A DNA stretch of 15,068 nt from Dictyocoela muelleri (lineage: Eukaryota > Microsporidia), in the NCBI GenBank assembly GCA_016256075.1, contig SDVU01000328.1:1-15068 (forward strand), in the 5' to 3' direction. Below the pieces are notes generated by a model that was not told the DNA's origin, ran no database searches, and was given only the letters and a program-made list of their open reading frames with translations. Position 1 is the first letter of the stretch. Each line of letters opens with the position of its first letter. A program made the position numbers and the translations under genes. This document shows, one piece after another, positions 1 to 7,935 of the stretch.

Positions 1-214
1 CTTCAATTTTAGATGCCTCTGTGGGATGATTATGTGAGACTTCGCTCACAACCACGTCTTCCTCAACTACAATAGACTCCTTACATTTTCTGTTTTTACA
101 CCTATATCGTTCTTTATTCGGAAGTACACTACTATATAAATTGTAAATATACCCGTTACAAAAGATAATCGGTTATCCACGCGTGCTTTTACTTCTTTCG
201 AAATATTTTGTCAT
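1..214 (-). pseudogene. N-terminal part of a MULE-type transposase with FLYWCH zinc finger (runs off the left edge)
   Basis: Reading leftward from an ATG at 212-214, the frame encodes MTKYFERSKSTRG, then one in-frame TAA at 173-175, then a stretch open to the window edge. That stretch contains GYIYNL, RYRCKNRKCKES and, about 20 residues on, SHNHPTEAS. The order Gly-Tyr-x-Tyr, aromatic-x-C-x4-C and H-N-H is the FLYWCH/WRKY-GCM1-like zinc finger that opens many Mutator-like (MULE) transposases and probably binds the element's own ends. The catalytic domain would lie beyond position 1. Apart from the stop the frame is clean, so this copy is younger than the MULE at 7799-9666, or the stop is an assembly error. 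It abuts integrase-coding remains of the retroelement to the right, which suggests insertion there. A host FLYWCH protein is less likely in this context. Confidence 0.72.
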
Positions 215-288
215 GGGTGTATAATTTTAAATTTTCTAAAAACATATTCAAAAAAAAATTAACAAAAAATGCTTATATAAATAATTCT

Positions 289-340
289 GGGCGAAAAATC
301 GGTTTTTTAATTTTCATTTTTATTTGGGCGAAAAATCGGT
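289..340. repeat. Two direct copies of a 15-bp motif near the presumed MULE end
   Basis: GGGCGAAAAATCGGT occurs at 289-303 and again at 326-340, 37 bp apart, between the FLYWCH start codon and the point where retroelement integrase coding becomes recognisable (about 346). Repeated motifs close to an end are common in MULEs, where they serve as transposase binding sites. The opposite end is outside the window, so this cannot be confirmed as a terminal inverted repeat. Confidence 0.45.
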
Positions 341-345
341 CAGTC

Positions 346-480
346 AGGTCTTTGTTGATAAATTGGTGTATAAACTCACTTGCATCGAAAGGACCATAAA
401 CATCACAACTTATATCCTCAAGTGGTTTTGTGATTGAGAGCGTGCCGGTTGGGTTTCCATAAATAAAGTTGTTCTTTTTA
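346..480 (-). pseudogene. Integrase fragment of the Ty3/gypsy fossil
   Basis: The minus strand encodes a stretch containing PLEDISCDVYGPFDASEF. This matches the start of the retroelement integrase core, where a hydrophobic-x-x-D-hydrophobic-x-G-P-F motif carries the first catalytic Asp. It follows the RNase H remains in the expected order. Recognisable similarity ends near 346, next to the MULE repeat motifs. Confidence 0.65.
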
Positions 481-595
481 TTTATTTGGCAGAAATCGAA
501 TGTTTTTATAATTTTTTAGAGACAATTGCTTATTTTTATCAAAATTTAACATTTTTTTAAGAGTGAGAAATGAGACAATGAAGCCTAGTTGTCTA

Positions 596-2415
596 TTAAT
601 ATATGGAATTTTTTATGTATTCTAAGAATGTTGGTGGACCTATTATGTTTGTTATTGATTCTTTTATTTTATTACAAATGGTTTGGAGTTGAGAATTCAC
701 TATATTTATCGAGAAAAAATCTGCTGTATTATTTTTCAATCCGCTTATATGTTCATATTTGATCTTAAGATCACTTATATATGTCTTAAAACGATTAAAC
801 ATTTTTCTAAAGTCTGTAGAATCATATGTTATATTTTTTATCAGTAAATACGTAATTTAAGATCCTCCCATCAAGTTTTTTCTATTTTTTGATAGCCATG
901 AAGATGGCAAACATTTATTTTTCTACTATAGAGTAGTTGAATTGACTATCATTGAGTTCCCTGCTATAGTTATCAACGACATCGTTTTGTCGCGACAATA
1001 CCGCACCTAATGTAGATTCACTTGCATTGCTAAGAATGTAAAATGGTTGATTTATTTTATGCATACAAAGACTCATTTACTCACAGAGAAGATCATATAT
1101 TTCATGTACATGTCTCATTTCATTTTCTGGTATGTTTATCCTTTTAGCCTTGGTTTTTATTTTATCATAAAGTGGGCCATGTTTTTTGCTTATATTGGGT
1201 ATGAATTTTCTATACCAATTAATTTTTCCTAATAATTTTTGTAGTTGGTGTTTGATCTCTGTTTTCTTCCATTTTGTAAAATTTTTCATCTTAGACATAT
1301 CTGGTTCGTATTTTCCTTTCGTGATTTCAAAGCCGATTTTTTTTATTTTTTCTTTCATAAATACAGATTTTTCAAGGTTGATTATAGCATTTTATTTTGA
1401 TAATCTTTCTAATACTATTTTAAGTATTTTTAGGTTATTATCAGTTGTTTCGGTGTATGTTATAATATCATCGATAAATACACAAACATTTGGTATGTTA
1501 AAAAGTATTTCAGATATTATTGAATGATAAAAACTTAGGGGCATTTAAGAGGCCAAATGGAACTCTTTTAAACTAAAATTTCTCTATATTTGTAGTGAAG
1601 GCAGTCTTATATTGGTCCTTCAGGTCAATTTTTATCTGGTAAAAACCTTTACGTAAATCGATTTTTAAGAATATTTTTGGGTCAGAAATTTTATGAAATA
1701 AATCAAATATTTCAAAAAAAGTGTTCGTATCTTAATGATATCTCGTGAAATACCCTTTAGTCGATTATTAATCTTCCTGTTCCGTTTTTTTTCTCTTTTA
1801 TTTAACATTGAGAAGCAAAAAATGACCTTGAGCGTTTTATTATTACTTTTTCTAATAATTATTTAATTAGTCATCAAGGAGTTTTTGTTGGTATGGGTGA
1901 CATCTATATTATTTTGAAGTTTTAATTTTATTTGATGTTGTAGGAATATTAAAAATCTATTCTATGATTGTTTTTTCTAAATTTACTGAATTTTTAAAAA
2001 TATGAAACAAATTTTCAAGTTCATTATTGCTTTTATATAATGTTAAGCATAACTACTTATTAATAAATTTTAAGCCGTGAATTTCTTATTAAAATGCATC
2101 TTATGATTTAATAATGTGATATTGTCATCCTTTAGATTTATAGAATCTGAATATTTGGATAAAAAATCCCAAACTAGAATTATATCTTCATTTAGATTTT
2201 TTATCACTTTGAATGTTCCTTCTAAAGGCGTCTCTTTACCTATAATTTTATGACAAATTTTGTCTTGCCAGTCAATATGCAGGTTTTATTAGTTGCTGTT
2301 TTTATTTCAGTCGTATCTGTATATGAAATAAGCCATTTCTCTTTTTCTAAGTTGTTATGATTTATAAAGGAGGCTGATCCACTATCAATGAGTAATTTTA
2401 AGGTATTTCGATTTG
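596..2415 (-). pseudogene. pol remains of the Ty3/gypsy fossil (protease, reverse transcriptase, RNase H)
   Basis: A retroviral-type protease signature (LIDSGSASF) lies near 2385. The reverse-transcriptase palm with an F-I-D-D metal-binding motif lies near 1470. The RT connection region (LGKINWYRKFIPNIS) lies near 1225, and an RNase H tail with HISGLKNNTADFFS near 735. These are standard Ty3/gypsy pol landmarks in the expected order. The region is a fossil with multiple breaks and has no current coding capacity. Confidence 0.8.
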
Positions 2416-2491
2416 TTGATTTAATAAAAATATGGGAAGTGAATAGTCAGAAAGTTTGTTTTTTTTTCTAATTATTTCTCTTTTTGAACTA

Positions 2492-2499
2492 GACATTCA
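2492..2499. repeat. Merlin target-site duplication, left copy (GACATTCA)
   Basis: The 8-bp word is identical to 3659-3666 and directly abuts the left terminal inverted repeat. Confidence 0.88.
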
Positions 2500-2521
2500 G
2501 GATCATCCCTAAAATTTCCCC
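2500..2521 (+). repeat. Merlin left terminal inverted repeat
   Basis: This 22-bp end begins GGATCA and matches the right end at 17 of 22 positions. Confidence 0.85.
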
Positions 2522-2663
2522 GGGAGAAATTTTAGGTATGTGGAAAAAAAGTAAAAAAAATAAAATTGAAAAATATTTGATTTTATTTTGTTTACATAAT
2601 TGTGATATTGTTGTCATATTTATTGTAAAAAACTATGATATAATAAAAAAAATGTAAATTTTT

Positions 2664-3561
2664 TTAAACTTCAATTAGTTTTAATACTTTCTTCAAAAAA
2701 TCTTCTCTGTTATTAAAGCAACAACAAAAATCTCTAAGAAAATCAGCTCTGTGGGTAGACTTTAAGTTCTTTTCGCATTTTATTTTACGTTTAAGTTCAT
2801 TATGAAACGATTCAATCGCTTGAGTATGAACTCCAGTTTCTCTATCAACAAAATTATATTTGCGACAAACTGTCTTATGGATATAAGAATATCTGTTTAG
2901 ATTACAGTATGCACCATGTTCATCAGTATGTATTATGCTGTTAACACAAACTTGAGAAACAATTATTATGACTATAGTACTCTGTGCTTTGTTTGGAATT
3001 ACACAAGCAAAACATCTCATATTTTTTTCTGAGAACTCAATTATACACAAAGAATCTCCTCTATTTGCTAGAGAACGTCTTCTATGAGCCTTAATTGTAT
3101 GATTTAGCATCGTTTCATCGATTTACACAACCATCCCCGGGCCGCCCAGTTTATTATTACTAAAAACACATTGCGGCATAAGCGATCTAAGTTCATTAAT
3201 AATTTTTTCGATGGTTTTATTTTCCAGGGACAACCCTCTTTTTATTGAATAGAGAGGTTGTTTGGTTCCGTATCTAATAAAAACCATTAAGATTTTCTGG
3301 ATGTCTATTGAAAATTTCCTAAAAAACGACCCGGCTCTGATTTAAATATATTTTTTATGCTTTGAACAACATTCGTTGTAACAACGCCAACCAAACATAT
3401 CTTTATTTCTCAAATACTTAGCAAGTTTTTATTTTTTTTGAACAAGAACTGCAGTCTACCTATTTTGCAATAATTGGATTATTTATGAAATAGCTAACAA
3501 GTTCTCCTGCATTACATCTTGCTAATAAATCTTCTAATTCTTCCGCCTCAGTTATTGACAT
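2664..3561 (-). pseudogene. Merlin transposase (ISXO2-like DDE domain), lightly broken
   Basis: A gene of about 300 codons reads MSITEAEELEDLLARCNAGE from 3561 and ends at 2664. In order it shows: a C-S-S-C half of a zinc ribbon; W-R-C near 3400; a G-S-F-F helical region near 3330; GGPG then I-D-E-T, the first catalytic Asp, at 3117-3119; an IHTDEHGAY motif with the second Asp; and AIESFHNELKRK with the catalytic Glu. This is the ISXO2-like transposase fold used by IS1595 and Merlin elements. Breaks: an in-frame TAA at 3123-3125, where relatives have Glu, one base from GAA; a second TAA at 3342-3344; and a frame change between the C-S-S-C and W-R-C parts. The last 148 codons, holding the second Asp and the Glu, are open. 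It is a recently dead gene that could only be moved by an enzyme from elsewhere. Confidence 0.88.
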
Positions 3562-3636
3562 AGGCTCTTTTTACAAATTTTATATAAAATTTAAAAAAAA
3601 AGATAAGAGGGGAAATTTTGGAGTTGTGTTTAAAGG

Positions 3637-3658
3637 AGGGTAATTTTGTGGTTGATCC
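3637..3658 (-). repeat. Merlin right terminal inverted repeat
   Basis: Read on the minus strand it begins GGATCAACC. It is the mate of 2500-2521. Confidence 0.85.
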
Positions 3659-3666
3659 GACATTCA
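3659..3666. repeat. Merlin target-site duplication, right copy (GACATTCA)
   Basis: It is identical to 2492-2499 and directly abuts the right terminal inverted repeat. Confidence 0.88.
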
Positions 3667-4344
3667 TTGTTATTGTGTATATTTACTCGGATATATACAC
3701 CATTTTTTTCATAATTAGCCAAATTTCTGACTTTGTTTTTCGGATTACCTTTTTCATTATTAAAATGTTTACTGATCATATAATTTTCAGTCTCTATCAT
3801 TCGTTCATATATTTTATAAAACACAGTGATTCCTTCAGAAATGAATTTTATCCAAATTGAGTCCCTAATTCCGAACATGAATGTTTCTTCGATGAGTCCT
3901 TTTATTTCTTTCTGAGTATATTACTCATGAATATTAATTCGTTTTATTGTTTTTTAAATTGCAGTATTGTATTCGTAAGTGGTGTTAAATTTATTTAATT
4001 ATAAACTCCTGATATAATGTTGAAGTGTGTGGATAGTGCTCTTTGAATATTTAGCTTTGAGCATGTAAACAAATATTTCTCAAATTCAGGTTTTAAATTC
4101 AATGATATTTAATATTTCATCGGAACATAAAGTTTTAAAGATATCGAAAATGGTTTGTGATAACCAGTCCGTGAGCCTAACAGTGTTTCTAAATGTTTGT
4201 ATGCCTTGAAAAAAGTCGGTGAAAAGTGTCTCGAAAGAGGGAGATCTCTTTTATTTAGAATTACTGTGTTCTGAATTTTGCAGTCAAATGGATCTGTTTG
4301 ATTTTATGAGTATCGAAGTTGTTAATTAATGATTCAATTTCCAT
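3667..4344 (-). pseudogene. gag-like remains of the Ty3/gypsy fossil
   Basis: Upstream of the protease and beyond the Merlin insertion, the minus strand carries scattered coding-like stretches. One of these, MFGIRDSIWIKFISEG near 3878, resembles the hydrophobic core of a retrotransposon capsid protein. A possible start lies at 4344 (MEIESLINNF). The assignment rests mainly on position. It is broken and old. Confidence 0.45.
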
Positions 4345-4572
4345 GGAGTTTTTTGGCTATTCGGTCTTGAATTCAAGATGACACGGTCTACATATTGTGG
4401 ATGACCGTATTTAATAAAGTTTGTAAAAATGTTTATTGAATTCTTTTTATTGACATGATTTGTTTCTTGAATTAACATTAACCTTTGGTAAACAAATTAT
4501 CTTATCTTTTATGTTTATTAATGCTTAATTAAAAATACATTTTCAGGATTTGGTTTGTAATTACAGTGTTTC

Positions 4573-5065
4573 TCATAGTTATAGACACATTTTCCCAAAG
4601 TTATAAACACATCCTCAGAGTTATAGACATATTTTCCCAGAGTTATAGACACATTTTCCCAGAGCTATAGACACATTTTTTTCAGAGTTATAGACACATT
4701 TTTTCAGAGTTATAGATACGTTTTCCTAGTTCAGACACATTTTCTCAGAGTTATATACATATTTTCCCAGGGTTATAGACACATTTTCCGAGAGTTATAG
4801 ACACATTTCCCAGAGTTATAGACACATTTCCCAGAGTTATAGATAATTTACTCAGAGTTATAGACACATTTTCTCAGAGTTAGAGACACATTTTTCGAAG
4901 TTATAGACATATTTTCCTAGTCATAGTCCATTTTGCTTGAGTTATTTACACATTTTTCCAAACTTATAGACACATTTTTCAGAGTTATAGATAATTTACT
5001 CAGAGTTATAGACATATTTTTTTCAGAGTCATATATAATTTCCTCAGACTTATAGGAATATTTTA
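4573..5065. repeat. 22-bp minisatellite, about 23 units
   Basis: Successive units follow the consensus AGTTATAGACACATTTTCCC plus AG, with 20-23 bp length variants. The variant AGTTATAGATAATTTACTCA occurs twice, about seven units apart, so the array has grown by duplicating blocks as well as single units. The period is not a multiple of three and no open frame crosses it. It lies just upstream of the retroelement fossil's gag-like region. Unit divergence is moderate, so expansion is not very recent. Confidence 0.92.
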
Positions 5066-5204
5066 AATACTTTTGCGAATTTATTTCTCCTAAATATTAC
5101 CTTAAAACAGAAATATATATAATTGTCGGCAGTACTCAGCTTACAGATTTTTGAAAAGAAAATTATTTAAAATATCTTAAGATAAATTTCAGGATAAACT
5201 TAAC

Positions 5205-5685
5205 TACTTTTTAGTTTTTAATAAGTAACACAAGAACTTTCAGAAGGCGATTGACGCGAGATCGAACCGAGATTTTTTTTAAAAAAATATAAAATATCCT
5301 AGTTTAAACAAGAATATTTTATTATAACTTTTTAGGCTCCCTCTCAAAGTAAATACACTAAACTGCCGAATTTAGAAATAATAAAAGATTTTTCAATTTT
5401 AATTATATTGTCTTATATTCATATTGCAAAAAACAGTTTTTATATAATTAGGAAAACGAATTATTCTAAAAAATAGTTTCTAAATCATGTTAATAAGCAG
5501 TAAAAGATAAAATTATTTATACCTTGTAATTATCATATTTGGTATGTTTGTATATTTCTAAAAGGGGTGTCTAAATAAGACTATAATCGAATATTCTTGT
5601 TTAAAATAAGATATTGCTAATTTTTCGTTATAAAAAAAGCGACAGTTCTCGTGATACTATTAAAAACCGAAAGGTATTTTAGTTT
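5205..5685. repeat. Fold-back (inverted-repeat) element, about 480 bp
   Basis: The outer arms pair GTTTTTAATAAGTAACACAA at about 5213 with the complement of the stretch ending near 5671. The inner arms pair TTTAAACAAGAATATT (near 5302) with the complement of AATATTCTTGTTTAAA (near 5590), followed by a TTTAG and C-rich block on both sides. Similarity then fades into an AT-rich loop. It has no coding content. This looks like an old MITE-like hairpin; exact ends and target duplication are not discernible. Confidence 0.55.
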
Positions 5686-5887
5686 ATTTTAAAACTTTTT
5701 TTTTCATGTATATTTTGTTAATTTTTTCTTCAAGAAAAAATATAGATGTTTAACGGAGTTTTACCGATAATTCTTTAGATTTTGGTTTTAAGGTATTATT
5801 TAGGTATACAATTTTTGTATAAATATTAAAAATATGTCTATCACTCCATGAAAATGGGTCCATATATCTGAAAAACTGGTCTAAAAC

Positions 5888-6543
5888 GGCTTAGCGTAAA
5901 CTCGCCCCGAGACGAGTTGACGCCAAACTCTCCTAAAATTTTCAAGGTGCTAATTCATTCTAATTTATAAAATCTAACACGTCAAAATTTTGAGGCGTTA
6001 ACTCCTCAAAATTAACAAGAAAACAACTTGTCAAAATTCTGAGGTGCCAACTCGTCAAATTTTATTGGGCTTAAACTATTCATAAAAAATTTATTAGTTA
6101 ATTGAATCTGAAAAAAGCTCAAATATCAAAGAAGAGGCGAACTTAAGGTTATCAAACGGATTATCCACCCTCTAATTTATTAGGAAATCGCAATTCGTAA
6201 AAAAATGATATGAATTTCATATTAAGAGAAATGAAAAGACACGAATTATCATCGGTTATAATTTTAATAATATTTTTTGAAGCTATATATGGAATTTTTT
6301 AAAACTTCCATATTTTGCTTCCTAAAAATTATAACTGACGAAAACCCGTAGATTATGCTTATTCCAAATAAGAAACACTAATTGATATCTTTCAAATTAC
6401 GATTTTCCCAAAAGTAAGAGTGTGAATACCCGTTTGAGAACAAAAATTTTTTTAGTTATTAAATATTTTTTTGACGAGTTGGCGCCTAAAAATTTTTGGC
6501 GAGTTTGGCGTCAACTCGTCCCGGGGGGAGTTGACGATAAGCC
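5888..6543. mobile_element. Fold-back MITE with MULE-like palindromic ends (656 bp)
   Basis: The two ends, each read inward, begin GGCTTAGCGTAAACTCGCC and GGCTTATCGTCAACTCC and continue with the shared block GACGAGTTGACGCCAAACTC. The arms carry on pairing for about 320 bp: TCAAACGG near 6155 pairs with 6435-6445, and AGGAAATCGCAATT near 6182 with AAATTACGATTTTCCC near 6395. They meet at a small central hairpin near 6287-6312. Left-arm subterminal units of the type TCAAAATTTTGAGGCG recur at about 40-bp spacing. Its ends align with those of the MULE at 7799-9666: GGCTyrGCrTmAACTCGCC fits both left ends. It is therefore probably a non-autonomous relative moved by such a transposase. No reading frame and no clear target duplication were seen. 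Confidence 0.72.
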
Positions 6544-6544
6544 A

Positions 6545-6752
6545 TAAGAGAATCCCTTTTGATTCATTGTCATATTAGACCAATCTTAATCAGCTATACA
6601 ACACAGGAACAACTGTATATATACTATAATTATATAGTTATGACCTCTTATTGTCATTCCCTCATTATTTATTAAAGAGTGACGTCAGCGGGATTCGGAC
6701 CACGATACTTAAATTTAAATTCAAGAGTGTTAACCACTGAGCTAGCTGGCTA
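6545..6752 (-). mobile_element. tRNA-derived SINE-like copy 1 (3'-truncated)
   Basis: Read on the minus strand, it opens with GCCAGCTAGCTCAGTGGTTA, which contains a good RNA polymerase III A box. About 35 bp later comes GGTCCGAATCCCGC, a B box one base off the GGTTCGANTCC consensus. These are placed as in the D and T arms of a tRNA. A body unrelated to tRNA follows, beginning TTTAATAAATAATGAGGGAA. The copy stops after AGGGATTCTCTTAT, exactly where the fold-back element at 5888-6543 ends. Confidence 0.75.
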
Positions 6753-6921
6753 CATGTTTTTGATGATTTTTGTTATTATTTTTTCTTATTAATCCATATT
6801 TCAAATTCCAGAATAATAAAAAGCAATAACAAACGAAATATGATAAAAATTATTATTCTAATTATATTTTTTTGAAATTTTGATTTTTCGAATCAAATTT
6901 TAACTATCAATTTTTATTGTA

Positions 6922-7366
6922 TATTACACTGAGTACATCCATAGCTACTAACCCGAAAATTTGTCTCCTACCGAGGTCTTTAGACGTTAGTTCTTAATGT
7001 TACGATAATACGCCACTCCAAAGCTACCAAGCCATATACTCGATTTTCGTTTTATCAATGACTTAATAGAATACAGGTAATTAGTAATTTTTCATGAACT
7101 TTTATTCTGTATACTTATTTTGCCGAGAGGCGTCTCCGCACTCATTCCAACAGCTAAAAGACTCTCTTCTACTTCATTATCATATTATAGCAAATATTAA
7201 TCAGCTATATCACACTAGAACAACTGTTCATTAATATTATGTTTCCATAGTTTTTGAGCGCTTAATGTCATTCTCTCAATTTTTATTAAAGTGAGACGTT
7301 AGCGGGATTCAAACCTCGATACTTAAATGTTACATTCATGTGTGTTAACCATGAGCTATCTGTCTG
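6922..7366 (-). mobile_element. tRNA-derived SINE-like copy 2 (full length, about 445 bp)
   Basis: The minus strand shows an A-box region CAGATAGCTCATGGTTAACA, a B box GGTTTGAATCC, and the shared body (AATAAAAATTGAGAGAATG, then TTCATGAAAAATTACTAATT, then GTCTAAAGACCTCGGTAGG). It ends with the tail TAGCTATGGATGTACTCAG. It is collinear with the copies at 10986-11434 and 12688-13125 along its full length, with roughly one base in four differing, so the family is old. No target duplication is evident. Confidence 0.78.
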
Positions 7367-7724
7367 TCAATTTTATTAAATAAATTTTATATTTCATTAT
7401 TTTTAAAGTATTATTTACCGGCGTTTTTACTGCGATTTCACCGAGTTATAATTTTAGAAAACCCACTCCAGCGTTTTTGGACTTCATTTTTCATTCTAAA
7501 AACACATTTTTTCCATGTAAAAAAATAATGCCAAATAAATCAATATTGAAAAAAGTTATATATTTTATAATTACAGAAATATAATTTAAAATATTAAGAT
7601 TTTTTTCGATTGATGTGCTTTGACATTGCTAATTTTAAAGTGTACATATAATTAATGTCTTGCTCTAAAGTTCACACGTCCACAAAAAAAAATTTGATAA
7701 AAAATATAAATAAAAAATATAAAT
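7367..7724. other. AT-rich spacer with no recognisable gene
   Basis: The stretch between the SINE copy and the MULE flank contains only short frames. GCGTTTTT occurs twice (near 7422 and 7471), and the right part (about 7680-7740) is an A/T tract rich in AAATATAAATAAA units. Nothing else was recognised. Confidence 0.6.
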
Positions 7725-7798
7725 AAAAAAATTAAAAAAAATAAATAATAAAAATAAATGAAAATATTTATAAATTACATGCTGACAACATCAATAGC
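7725..7798. repeat. Left copy of a direct repeat of about 72 bp flanking the MULE
   Basis: The repeat consists of an A/T tract, AAAATAAATGAAAAT, then TTATAAATTACATGCTGACA and ACATCAATAGC. It matches 9672-9742 almost base for base, apart from changes in the A tracts. Its last 26 bases are the 3' tail of the SINE family in minus orientation. It stops exactly at the MULE's first base. Confidence 0.85.
7773..7798 (-). mobile_element. SINE 3'-tail fragment at the left MULE border
   Basis: AATTACATGCTGACAACATC and the following AATAGC match the minus-strand tail seen in the full SINE copies (GCTATGGATGTTGTCAGCAT on the sense strand). It is part of the direct repeat of about 72 bp. Confidence 0.7.
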
Positions 7799-7804
7799 GG
7801 CTCG

Positions 7805-7834
7805 GCATCAACTCGCCGATCGGCGAGTTGATGC
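7805..7834. repeat. Terminal palindrome of the MULE, left (30 bp, perfect)
   Basis: GCATCAACTCGCCGA is followed directly by its own reverse complement, centred on CGATCG. It could extrude as a cruciform and is probably a transposase site. Confidence 0.9.
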
Positions 7835-7862
7835 TAACTTATCGAAATGATTAAAATCTATT

Positions 7863-7904
7863 AAAACAGCATCAACTCGTCGATCGACGAGTTGATGCTG
7901 TTTT
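7863..7904. repeat. Second palindrome of the MULE, left (42 bp, perfect)
   Basis: The arm AAAACAGCATCAACTCGTCG, with one more A, is followed by its exact complement and has no loop. It lies 29 bp inside the first palindrome and just before the transposase start. It may double as a promoter or regulatory site, but that is speculation. Confidence 0.9.
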
Positions 7905-7935
7905 TTTTTTCAAAAAAATATTATTAACCCATCAT

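Larger units (their letters stand above)
2500..3658 (-). mobile_element. Merlin (IS1595/IS1016-like) DNA transposon, 1159 bp, with both ends and target duplication
   Basis: Both ends are visible. The left end reads GGATCATCCCTAAAATTTCC and the right end, read inward, GGATCAACCACAAAATTACC; over 22 bp, 17 positions agree. An identical 8-bp duplication, GACATTCA, lies directly outside each end (2492-2499 and 3659-3666). An 8-9 bp target duplication, ends beginning GG, and a single ISXO2-type transposase are the hallmarks of Merlin. A further inverted pair near the ends, AAAATTTCCCC at 2512-2522 and its complement at 3609-3619, may be a subterminal binding site. The element sits inside the Ty3/gypsy fossil, so it is younger than that copy. 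The unmutated target duplication fits a fairly recent insertion. Confidence 0.88.
346..4344 (-). mobile_element. Ty3/gypsy-type LTR retroelement fossil, split by a Merlin transposon
   Basis: Minus-strand remains run in the order gag-like region (about 3667-4344), aspartic protease (about 2225-2415), reverse transcriptase (about 1077-2060), RNase H (about 596-1076) and the beginning of an integrase core (about 346-480). The order protease, RT, RNase H, integrase is that of Ty3/gypsy elements. The copy is old and broken, with probably more than ten breaks. The integrase ends abruptly where the MULE at the left edge begins, and a Merlin element occupies 2500-3658. No pair of long terminal repeats could be recognised; the right one could have lain in 4345-4572, which shows no other content. 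Confidence 0.8.

Noticed and set aside
208-399. Plus-strand frame of 63 codons
   Set aside because: It lies opposite retroelement integrase remains and MULE end motifs, has no recognisable similarity and is AT-biased.
1047-1527. Two plus-strand frames of 61 and 113 codons with hydrophobic, membrane-like sequence
   Set aside because: They are the complement of reverse-transcriptase coding. The Phe/Ile richness comes from A-rich codons on the other strand.
3618-3860. Plus-strand frame of 80 codons resembling a membrane protein
   Set aside because: It crosses the Merlin right end and lies opposite the gag-like fossil. It is an antisense artefact.
4345-4572. Long terminal repeat or primer-binding site of the retroelement fossil
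   Set aside because: No second copy is present in the window to compare with, and no clear tRNA-complementary stretch was found.
6680-6752. A possible tRNA gene on the minus strand (A and B boxes present)
   Set aside because: The acceptor ends do not pair well, the anticodon arm is replaced by an unrelated near-palindrome, and the same head recurs in three other copies followed by the same non-tRNA body. This is a SINE head, not a tRNA gene.
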